Part shown: piece by piece, positions 1 to 6,675 of the stretch
Layout of the letters: each line of letters starts with the position of its first letter
Position numbering within the stretch: the first letter of the stretch is position 1
NCBI GenBank assembly: GCA_964651495.1
Contig: CAZYWP010000066.1
Location: forward strand, 1 to 16,347
Direction of reading: 5' to 3'
From: CAZNVB01 sp964651495
Lineage (GTDB): Bacteria; Acidobacteriota; Aminicenantia; Aminicenantales; UBA8522
Length of the DNA: 16,347 nucleotides
Notes under the pieces: model-generated
What the model was told of the DNA's origin: nothing
The model's input: only the letters and a program-made list of their open reading frames with translations
The model's database searches: none
Position numbers and translations under genes: made by a program

Positions 1-237
1 ATCAAACGCTCGGGGCGGCGGGGGGCCCCCGAACCACGCCACCCTCCCCTTCTATTAGCATAGGACTATCACGGAATTGGATGCTTCCCTGTCCGGGAGG
101 CTAAAAAGGGATGAAGCTGCCGCCGGGGAATTGAATCAGAAGGAGCGGAAGAGAAAGGATGGGGAAAAAAACTCAGACGAGATAGAGCACTCTTTCTTAA
201 GCAATTTTTCTTTTCCCCCTTTTTAAGCTCGTTTAAT

Positions 238-267
238 ATTATACCACAATCTAGAATCAGAATGCAA
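238..267 (-). promoter_or_regulatory. Leftward sigma70-type promoter candidate with extended -10
   Basis: On the minus strand a TTGCAT -35 box (262-267) is separated by 18 nt from a perfect TATAAT -10 box (238-243). The -10 box is preceded by TG plus one base, an extended -10. It sits in the AT-rich part of the intergenic region and points to the left edge. No gene on that strand starts convincingly inside the window, so it probably serves a gene or RNA beyond position 1. This is an inference from consensus matching. Confidence 0.45.
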
Positions 268-354
268 GCATTATTTTAAAGTTTTGGAAAAATTGCTTTA
301 GGGGGGCCCGGAGGACAGTTTTCTGCCTGGAAAACGGTGGTTTTTTACCGAAAT

Positions 355-380
355 CCCCGGATTCCGCCGGGAATTTGGGG
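355..380 (+). other. 11-bp stem hairpin upstream of the decarboxylase promoter
   Basis: Bases 355-365 pair with 370-380 (two G-T wobbles) around a GCCG loop. No T-tract follows immediately, so a rho-independent terminator is not clear. It ends 15 nt before the -35 box of the decarboxylase promoter, where it could be a protein-binding site or the remnant of a terminator. Confidence 0.3.
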
Positions 381-395
381 CTCCTTTCCCGCTTT

Positions 396-423
396 TTGAC
401 TGCTTTCTTGCTTTTTGTATAGA
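396..423 (+). promoter_or_regulatory. Sigma70-type promoter for the decarboxylase gene
   Basis: TTGACT (396-401) and TATAGA (418-423) are separated by 16 nt. Transcription would start near 430, leaving a leader of about 45 nt with the AGGAGG ribosome site before the ATG at 477. Confidence 0.55.
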
Positions 424-476
424 ATGAACCCGGAAAATCGCCCCGAATGAACGAAGATTTTCCAGGAGGCCGGAAA

Positions 477-1883
477 ATGGATAAAGCGGATTTCAAAAAA
501 TACGGCTACGAGTTCGTCGACTGGGTCGCCGACTATCTCGACGGGGTCGAAAAATACCCGGTGCTCTCCCGGGTGAAGCCGGGCGAGATCAAGAGCGCCC
601 TCCCGGCGAGTGCGCCGTTGCAGCCCGAGCCGATGGAGTCGGTTTTTCGGGATTTCCAGAAGATCATCCTTCCCGGTATGGCCCACTGGCAGCACCCCGC
701 CTGGTTCGCCTACTTCCCGGCCAACAACAGCCCGGCCTCGGTCCTGGCGGAGATTCTGACGGCCGGGATCGGCGCTCAGTGCATGGTCTGGCAGACTTCC
801 CCGGCGGCCGCCGAGCTCGAAGAGCGCGTCCTGGACTGGCTCCGGCAGATGCTCGGGCTTCCCCAGGGGTTGGCCGGCGTCATCCAGGACACTGCCTCGA
901 CCGCCACCCTGTGCGCCCTGCTTTCGGCCCGGGAAAAGGCCTGCGATTTCGGCTCCAATCAAACCGGTCTGAGAGAAGTCCTCACCGTCTATGCCTCGGA
1001 CCAGACCCATTCCAGCATCGAGAAGGGAGTCAAGATCGCCGGTTTCGGCCGGGAAAACCTGAGGCTCATCCCCACCGATGACGCCTATGCGATGATTCCG
1101 GAAAAACTTGAGGAGGCCATCCTGGAGGATAAAAAGAGAGGGCTTAAGCCGGCCTGCGTCGTCGCTACCATCGGGACGACCTCTTCCACCGCCATTGACC
1201 CGCTGGCCGCCATCGGGGAGGTCTGCCGGCGCCAGAAGGTTTGGCTCCACGTCGACGCCGCCTTTGCCGGATCGGCGGCCATCCTGCCCGAGATGAAATG
1301 GATGCTCCGGGGCGCAGAGCTCATGGACTCGTTCGTCTTCAACCCGCACAAGTGGCTGTTCACCAATTTCGACTGCTCGGCCTATTATGTCAGAGACCCG
1401 GGGGATCTGATCCGCACCTTCGAAATCCATCCCGAATACCTCAAAACCGGGGTCGACCCCCACGTCAAGAATTACCGGGATTGGGGAATCCAACTGGGAC
1501 GACGCTTCCGGGCCCTGAAGCTCTGGTTTGTCATCCGGTCCTATGGAGTGGAAGGGCTGCAGTCCATCCTCAGGGAGCACATCCGCCTGGGACAGCTTTT
1601 TAAGGGCTGGGTGGAGGAAGACGATAAATTCGAGCTGATGGCCCCCGTTCCCTTGAGCCTGGTCTGTTTCCGGCTGAATGACGGCCGGGACGAGGAGTCC
1701 CTAAGCGCCCTGAACATAGAATTGCTGGACAGGGTCAACGCCACCGGCAAGGTCTTCTTGAGCCACACGACCCTGCGCGGGCGTTATGTCCTGCGGATGG
1801 CCATCGGCCAGAGGACAACCCAGGAGAGGCATGTCCGCCTCGCCTGGGACCTGCTGACAAAGATCGCCGCCGAGCTCTTATAA
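477..1883 (+). CDS. Aromatic-L-amino-acid-type PLP decarboxylase (group II)
   Basis: A cytoplasmic PLP enzyme of the group II decarboxylase family (DOPA/Trp/Tyr decarboxylase type), expected to remove CO2 from an aromatic amino acid to give the amine. The ATG at 477 is preferred over the in-frame ATG at 447 because AGGAGG lies 9 nt before it. The product is then 468 aa, close to the 470-480 aa usual for the family. The PLP lysine is K292 in NPHKW. D260 in HVDAAFAGSA would contact the pyridine nitrogen, and H177 is the ring-stacking histidine. Y333 in the mobile loop before RDWGIQLGRRFRALK aligns with human DDC Tyr332, which favours decarboxylase over aldehyde-synthase activity. The substrate cannot be fixed from sequence. 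The gene is complete: its TAA lies 1 nt before the N-gap, and the last 55 bases are duplicated beyond it. It has its own promoter and appears monocistronic. Confidence 0.93.
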   Translation: MDKADFKKYGYEFVDWVADYLDGVEKYPVLSRVKPGEIKSALPASAPLQPEPMESVFRDFQKIILPGMAHWQHPAWFAYFPANNSPASVLAEILTAGIGAQCMVWQTSPAAAELEERVLDWLRQMLGLPQGLAGVIQDTASTATLCALLSAREKACDFGSNQTGLREVLTVYASDQTHSSIEKGVKIAGFGRENLRLIPTDDAYAMIPEKLEEAILEDKKRGLKPACVVATIGTTSSTAIDPLAAIGEVCRRQKVWLHVDAAFAGSAAILPEMKWMLRGAELMDSFVFNPHKWLFTNFDCSAYYVRDPGDLIRTFEIHPEYLKTGVDPHVKNYRDWGIQLGRRFRALKLWFVIRSYGVEGLQSILREHIRLGQLFKGWVEEDDKFELMAPVPLSLVCFRLNDGRDEESLSALNIELLDRVNATGKVFLSHTTLRGRYVLRMAIGQRTTQERHVRLAWDLLTKIAAELL

Positions 1884-2039
1884 ANNNNNNNNNNNNNNNN
1901 NNNNNNNNNNNNNNNNNNNNNNNNNNNNNNNNNNNNNNNNNNNNNNNNNNNNNNNNNNNNNNNNNNNNNNNNNNNNNNNNNNNNCATGTCCGCCTCGCCT
2001 GGGACCTGCTGACAAAGATCGCCGCCGAGCTCTTATAAA
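1830..2039. other. Assembly gap of 100 N with a 55-bp duplicated flank
   Basis: Bases 1830-1884 are identical to 1985-2039 and enclose exactly 100 N (1885-1984). The second copy repeats the last codons and stop of the decarboxylase gene. The simplest reading is two contigs that overlap by 55 bases, an assembler k-mer length, padded with a nominal gap. The real distance would then be 155 bases shorter, and no gene is interrupted here. Confidence 0.9.
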
Positions 2040-2045
2040 GGCTTA

Positions 2046-2069
2046 GCTCCGGCCCTTTTAGCTCGGAGC
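2046..2069. other. Small hairpin downstream of the decarboxylase gene
   Basis: GCTCCG (2046-2051) pairs with CGGAGC (2064-2069) around a 12-nt loop. It lies a few bases past the (duplicated) stop codon. No T-run follows, so a role as terminator is weakly supported. Confidence 0.25.
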
Positions 2070-2089
2070 CCTGGGGGACGAAAAAAAGC

Positions 2090-2118
2090 TTGCAATCGGA
2101 GATCAATATTCGTATATT
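2090..2118 (+). promoter_or_regulatory. Sigma70-type promoter for the FadL-like gene
   Basis: TTGCAA (2090-2095) and TATATT (2113-2118) are separated by an optimal 17 nt. A start near 2125 gives a leader of about 45 nt that contains the AAGGAGG ribosome site of the gene at 2172. Confidence 0.55.
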
Positions 2119-2171
2119 GACCTCAACCTCGCGGCAAGCGAGACGCGAATTAATCCAAAAAAGGAGGACAC

Positions 2172-3533
2172 GTGAAAAAAGCGCTGATTATTGTTGCCCT
2201 GGTTTTGTGGTGCGTCCCGGCGGTCTTTGCGGCCATTGTGACAAACACCAACCAGAGTATCATGTTTATCCGCTTCCCCTCCCGCAACGCTTCCACCGAC
2301 GTCGACGCCGCCTACTACAACCCGGCCGGTTTGACCAAGTTGCAAGACGGTTTTCACCTCTCCATCCACAACCAGACGCTCTTCCAGGATCGGACCGTGA
2401 GCAGCACCTTTCGTACCCTGAACAACCCCGAGTATCTGGGCAAGACGAAAGTCCCCGTTTTTCCGAGCGTCTTTGCGGTCTACAAGAAAGGGGCGCTGGC
2501 CTTATCCTTCACTTTCGGCCCGAACGCCGGCGGAGGGTCGGCCGACTACGACACGGGATTGCCGTCTTTTGAAGAGCAGATTTCATTCATTCCTCTCTAT
2601 CTCTCGGCCCAAGGACTCCCCACCACCCAGTATTCAGCGCTGATCAATTTCAAGGGCAGCTCCGTTTATTACGGCTTCCAGGCAAACGTCTCCTATGCGT
2701 TCAGCGAGATGATATCGGCCGCCGCGGGAATCCGCTATATTTACGCCGTCAATACGTACGAAGGGAATATCCAGAACATCCAAATCAATCCTACTTTCCC
2801 CGCCTTGGGCTGGACCGGCCAAATGCGCTCCGCGCCCGCTGCTTTCTCCACTCTCTATGCGGCCACCGGCAACCCCGCATTTCTTGTCAGTGCAGCCTCC
2901 ACAGCCGACATGGCTGTTGATGCAAAACAGGTCGGCTCGGGGTTCACACCTATTCTGAGCTTGCATCTGACCCCGGTGGAGAACCTGAAGATCGGCGTCC
3001 GATATGAATTTAACACTAAGCTCGAATTGAAAAACGAGACGCCCAAGGATGACGTAGGCTTATATCCCGACGGCGAAAAGACGCGCAGCGACGTTCCTCC
3101 GGTCCTGGCCCTTGGGGCGGATTACTCCCTAACGCCGCAACTCCGGGCTTCCGTCTCCTTCACCATGTTCCTGGAGACACAGGCCAACTGGGAGGGACGC
3201 GAAGACCTGCTGGATAACGATTCCTATGATCTGGGCTTCGCCCTCGAGTTTGATGTGACCAAGGCCATCACCCTCAGCGGCGGCTACATCTTTACACATA
3301 CCGGAGCCGGCAATAAGTATCAGCTCGACACGAGCTATGACCTCCCGGCCAACACGTTCTGTGCCGGGGCGAGGATCCGCCTCAGCCCGGCATTGGACCT
3401 CGACCTCGGGGGGATTTATGTCGCCTACAAGGATCAAACCCAGCCGCTTACCTCGTGGCTTGTCGGCGCTTACCAGCAGACGTACAAGCAAAAGACATAC
3501 GGGTTCGGTATCGGCCTAAATTTCCATCTATAG
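2172..3533 (+). CDS. FadL/OmpP1/TodX-family outer-membrane protein
   Basis: A 453-aa outer-membrane beta-barrel of the long-chain fatty acid/hydrophobic-compound channel family. It begins with GTG, 4 nt after a strong AAGGAGGACA site. Residues 1-20 are a Sec signal peptide with probable cleavage after VFA. The mature N-terminus carries the typical AAYYNPAGLTKL stretch (about residues 46-57, NPAGL at 50-54). The rest alternates short amphipathic strands with aromatic girdles and ends GIGLNFHL, a C-terminal beta-signal of the kind recognised by the BAM complex. Family members pass hydrophobic substrates such as fatty acids or aromatics; the substrate here is unknown. It follows the decarboxylase gene on the same strand but has its own promoter. 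FadL-like barrels vary widely, so the family call is firmer than any transport role. Confidence 0.82.
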   Translation: MKKALIIVALVLWCVPAVFAAIVTNTNQSIMFIRFPSRNASTDVDAAYYNPAGLTKLQDGFHLSIHNQTLFQDRTVSSTFRTLNNPEYLGKTKVPVFPSVFAVYKKGALALSFTFGPNAGGGSADYDTGLPSFEEQISFIPLYLSAQGLPTTQYSALINFKGSSVYYGFQANVSYAFSEMISAAAGIRYIYAVNTYEGNIQNIQINPTFPALGWTGQMRSAPAAFSTLYAATGNPAFLVSAASTADMAVDAKQVGSGFTPILSLHLTPVENLKIGVRYEFNTKLELKNETPKDDVGLYPDGEKTRSDVPPVLALGADYSLTPQLRASVSFTMFLETQANWEGREDLLDNDSYDLGFALEFDVTKAITLSGGYIFTHTGAGNKYQLDTSYDLPANTFCAGARIRLSPALDLDLGGIYVAYKDQTQPLTSWLVGAYQQTYKQKTYGFGIGLNFHL

Positions 3534-3610
3534 GGTTGAGCCGAGCTCGGATTTAGAACATTCCGGCCTGGACCGGAAAATCGAGCCGGGGAAAAAGACT
3601 TGAAGCCGGG

Positions 3611-3634
3611 GCAAAAAATCAGGCTGATTTTTGC
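3611..3634. terminator. Bidirectional terminator candidate between convergent genes
   Basis: GCAAAAAATCAG and CTGATTTTTGC form a near-perfect inverted repeat with an A-run on one side and a T-run on the other. It would therefore end transcription from both the FadL-like gene (+) and the transglutaminase-like gene (-). It overlaps the last codons and stop of the latter. The core stem is short and AT-rich. A second stem, TTCCGG/CCGGAA, lies about 40 nt to the left but lacks a T-run. Confidence 0.4.
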
Positions 3635-4245
3635 GGCTTGAAAAGGCCCGTCTTTTTCGCTCCCAGAAGGCCCGCCCTGACCAGGTCCTTATCGGCCGGG
3701 TTCAGAGAGCGGATCATGGCCGGCGTCAGCACCGGGATGTGTTTTATGGCGTCGAGCTTTTCGCCGATGTATTCCAGGTCCTCGTCCGTGGTCATCCACT
3801 CGCGCCGGTCGAACTGGGCGAGGTCGAGGGGTAAAGAGTAGCTCCGCATGGTCTTCTGGCCGATGGGGTTGAAATAGACATCAAAATAGGAGATGACGAG
3901 CTCGCGGATGCTCCTGTAGACAGGCTCCCGGAAACGGAGGACCGTATAGTTCGACTTGGCCACGGCGCCCCAGTGGCCGCGCTCCTTGAACACCGCCAGG
4001 ACGTGATCATCGTCGTTCCAGGACCGGATGTCGACCAGGAGCGGCCGGTGGCCGAGCTGCCGCAGCGCGGCGGCGGCAAAGAGCGCGCCCTCGAAGCAGT
4101 GGGCTTTCTTCTCCTTGATCACCCAGCGGGGCGAGCGGGCTCCGTAATCGGAGTCATAAGCCAAGCCGTTGAGGTAATGTTGAATTTTAATCGGGCTTTT
4201 AAGCCTCTGGAACAGCCGGATTTCCACCCTCGTCCAGGTTTTCAT
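3619..4245 (-). CDS. Transglutaminase-like superfamily protein
   Basis: A 208-aa protein resembling the transglutaminase/cysteine-protease-like superfamily. The catalytic pair appears as C50 in KKAHCFEGALFAAAALRQ (a helix-capping Cys) and H81 in NDDDHVLAVF. The third triad residue, usually Asp or Asn, is not certain; N99 in AKSNY is a candidate. There is no signal peptide, so it is probably cytoplasmic. The ATG at 4245 is the first start after an in-frame stop, although its ribosome site is weak. The biochemical role is unknown; relatives include proteases, amidases and inactive folds. It lies downstream of the GH172 gene on the same strand, separated by a 220-bp repeat-bearing region, and is probably transcribed separately. 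Confidence 0.7.
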   Translation of the reverse strand: MKTWTRVEIRLFQRLKSPIKIQHYLNGLAYDSDYGARSPRWVIKEKKAHCFEGALFAAAALRQLGHRPLLVDIRSWNDDDHVLAVFKERGHWGAVAKSNYTVLRFREPVYRSIRELVISYFDVYFNPIGQKTMRSYSLPLDLAQFDRREWMTTDEDLEYIGEKLDAIKHIPVLTPAMIRSLNPADKDLVRAGLLGAKKTGLFKPQKSA

Positions 4246-4303
4246 GGTCGTCTTATTTTATCGGAATGCGGGCGATTTTCAACCAATCAGCCCATTTCCA
4301 TGA

Positions 4304-4351
4304 CTGACGATTTTCAAAAAACTCCGGCTGACGATTTTCAAAGAACTCCCC
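4304..4351. repeat. Two tandem 24-bp repeats
   Basis: Units 4304-4327 and 4328-4351 match at 21 of 24 positions and share the core CTGACGATTTTCAAA. A third partial core, CGATTTTCAA, occurs at 4273-4282. The array lies just upstream of the transglutaminase-like gene, about 60-105 nt from its start, so it could be a binding-site array or a slipped duplication. Confidence 0.6.
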
Positions 4352-4366
4352 TGCGATCTATTTATT

Positions 4367-4388
4367 CCTCTCCCCTGGGAGGGAGAGG
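4367..4388. repeat. REP-like palindrome, copy 1
   Basis: CCTCTCCC (4367-4374) pairs perfectly with GGGAGAGG (4381-4388) around a 6-nt loop. The same 8-bp stem occurs at 16284-16304, and a half-site occurs at 6655-6662. All three copies are intergenic. Confidence 0.6.
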
Positions 4389-4465
4389 ATGGAGGAGAGG
4401 GGGAAAGAAATAGGGGAAATGATCAGAATGCCGGAGAGTTCGGTCATATCGCCGGAAATTTCATT

Positions 4466-6636
4466 TTACTTCCCGGGCTCGGCCGCATAGCGCAGGGTGC
4501 CGTCCGGGTCGGCGAAGCGCAGGCAAAAACCCCAGTCCCCGGCGCCCTGGAGGATCTTGACCAGCACTTTATTCCACCCTTTCTTAAGGGCGACCCCGAC
4601 CTTATCCTGATCCGCGAAGACGCCCCGGTAGGCGGGGTTGGAATGGACGAGGGCGTCATTGAGCCAGACGCGCACGCCGTCGTCGCTGCCGAGGAGGATG
4701 TGCGAGCTGCGGGCCTCGGGCGAATAGACATAGGCCAGACCGTAGATGACGACCTGCTCGTTGGGCTGGAAAAGGTCGAGGAGGGGCATCATCCCGTTGC
4801 TGTCGGCTTCGGCCTTTTTCCAGGCCACCGTCAGGTCCCCTTTGCCGGGGTACGTTTTGCTTAATATGATTTCCTTCTCCGGCGGATAGTCAAGGGGAAG
4901 AGAGGTCATATCGGGCGCGTCGAACGGTCCGATCAGGTTCCAGCGGCCGATGAAACGGCGCGCCGTCGGCGTGAGGCTCATCCCGATAAAGGCCATCTCC
5001 GAGGCGTTTGCCTTTGGATTTTTTCCGCTGACCCGGAAGACGATGGAATTGGCCCCCTCCTCGAGCAGAATATCGGTTAGAGAGAGCTTGGAGATTTCCG
5101 CTTCGGCCGCGTATCCGTCGAGCGTGCCGCAGAGCGGCCGGGCGTCGCCTCCTGCCGCGAAGGCCGTGACCATTCCCTTGTCTGGGCCCTTGAGAAAGTA
5201 GAAGTCGACGTTGTAGCGCTCCCTGACTTCCACCGGAAAAGTCAGCCGGGCTTCGGTCCCCGGGTTTTCGCCGTCGGGCCGGGCGCCCTCTGTGGTCAGG
5301 GCCGGATAGCGGGAGCCGGTGGGACCGTAATACGAAGTCAGGAAAGACGAGAGCCCGGCGGCCCGGAAGCTCAATCCCTTCTTTTTGTCCTCGAAGACCT
5401 GGCCTTCGGCCGCAGCGGCCTTTTCCCAGTCCGGGGAGATAAAATCGGCCGGGCTCTCGAACGCATAAGGCAGCCTCTTTTCGACCGGGGGGAGAGGGGG
5501 AAACGACTTGTGCGGCTCGCTCTGGTACCAGTAGGCCAGCGAAGAGAAATAGTCCGAGCGGTCGTTGGCGTGACCGTGCTCGATGGTGACGCGGATCGAC
5601 TTGCGGAAGGGAACGGGGTCGGGGATGTNNNNNNNNNNNNNNNNNNNNNNNNNNNNNNNNNNNNNNNNNNNNNNNNNNNNNNNNNNNNNNNNNNNNNNNN
5701 NNNNNNNNNNNNNNNNNNNNNNNNNNNNCCGTGCTCGATGGTGACGCGGATCGACTTGCGGAAGGGAACGGGGTCGGGGATGTGAAAACGGTAGACGGTC
5801 GCCTTGGAGCCGGCCTGGTAGTCTTCCTCTTGGAGCGGGCAGCCGTAAAACGGATTCTCGTCCTCCCGCATGCCCCAGGCGTCGGAGAAGTAGTCCTCAG
5901 AGCCCGTGCCGTGGAGCGAGGGAGTCGTCTCGCCGTCCACGTAGATCCTGTCATCGCCCTCGCCCCACCAGCCCATGGAGCGCTGCAGGACGCTCATGTT
6001 GCAGCCGACATAATGACCGCGGCCCTCGGCTTCGAGAAGGAGATAGGCCGTGCCCGGAGGGCAGGGCATCTCCTGGCGATACTGGGCGTGGAAGTACGGA
6101 GTGTACTCAGAAAGTTCGCTGAGTACTCTATAATCGATGTAATAATAAAAGGCGCCGACCGGGCGGGCGCCCTCGTTGGTCACGGTGATGCGGGCCGATT
6201 TAGCGAACGGCATGTGCCAGTAGCAGTTCCTGGCCCGGCCCTCCGAAGAGCAGTTGATCGGCAGGGAGCTGAAGCTGCGGTTGAGGCCGTGGCCGACGCC
6301 GAAAAAGTCGCCGATCGGCGCTTCGACGGAGGGCGCCGTTTCGCCGTCCCAGTACATCCGGAGGATGAGCTTGCGGCCGTAAAATGGCTCGGCGGCGATG
6401 GTCACCCAGATGTGGTGGATGGCGCCCGGGCCCTGGACCTCGGCCAGGACGGCCGTGGCCCCGGGCTCTATGGATATGGAGTCCCGGTTTCCGCCGCTGC
6501 GGTCATAAGAAGAAACACGCCGGCTCTCGTAGTCCTGAAACCGGCCCAGGTTGCTGAGGAGATCCTGGGAGACAAGAGCGGCTGAGGCCATTGTGCAAAA
6601 AAGGAGAAAGATCACAAAGATGGACTGTCTTTTCAT
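4466..6636 (-). CDS. Exported GH172 (DUF2961) family glycoside hydrolase, split by a scaffold gap
   Basis: When the 100 N and one 55-bp copy are removed, one frame of 671 aa runs from the ATG at 6636 to the TAA at 4466. In the raw scaffold it appears as two pieces in different frames. Residues 1-19 are a Sec signal peptide ending TMASA. The DUF2961 core shows YWDGE (95-99), GDFFG (109-113), YVDGE (232-236), GTGSEDYF (243-250) and EHGHAND (301-307). DUF2961 founded CAZy family GH172, whose members act on alpha-D-fructofuranosides and D-arabinofuranosides (difructose-anhydride and arabinan enzymes); the exact substrate here is unknown. After about residue 370 comes a beta-rich extension with LIGPF (516-520) and ILLGSDDGVRVWLND, which looks like a carbohydrate-binding jelly-roll. 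The ATG at 6636 has GAGGG 5 nt upstream; a GTG at 6648 is an alternative. The gene follows the M16 pair after 39 nt. Confidence 0.85.
5574..5783. other. Assembly gap of 100 N with a 55-bp duplicated flank, inside the GH172 gene
   Basis: Bases 5574-5628 are identical to 5729-5783 and enclose exactly 100 N (5629-5728). The repeated segment encodes IPDPVPFRKSIRVTIEHG in the GH172 frame on both sides. Collapsing the overlap removes 155 bases and restores one uninterrupted reading frame, which argues that this is a contig join and not missing DNA. Confidence 0.93.
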
Positions 6637-6642
6637 AATCGC

Positions 6643-6669
6643 CCTCACCCCGACCCTCTCCCGTCCCCG
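6643..6669. repeat. REP-like half-site between the M16 and GH172 genes
   Basis: This stretch contains CCTCTCCC (6655-6662), the same arm found in the two complete palindromes, plus a CCCTCACCCC flank. It fills almost all of the 39-nt gap between the M16 lipoprotein gene and the GH172 gene, and on the minus strand it contributes the GAGGG ribosome site of the latter. Confidence 0.45.
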
Positions 6670-6675
6670 TTTTTT

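Larger units (their letters stand above)
1..476. other. Intergenic region upstream of the decarboxylase gene
   Basis: I see no convincing gene here. Short frames at the left edge (a stop at 61-63 in frame 1) could be the tail of a gene lying outside the window, but they carry no recognisable motif. Positions 180-300 are clearly AT-rich against a GC-rich background. They hold a leftward promoter candidate. An 11-bp hairpin lies at 355-380 and a rightward promoter at 396-423. A weaker stem at 318-335 (GTTTTC/GAAAAC), followed by a T-run at 341-346, could be a terminator for something upstream, but this is speculative. Confidence 0.5.

Noticed and set aside
345..1580. 411-codon open frame antisense to the decarboxylase gene
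   Set aside because: The plus-strand gene has a full family match and ribosome site. The antisense frame is a product of high GC codon usage and shows no recognisable domain.
1830..2039. Genuine 55-bp direct repeat or target-site duplication around an inserted element
   Set aside because: The same length recurs at the other N-gap, both gaps are exactly 100 N, and collapsing the second restores a reading frame. Assembly overlap explains both.
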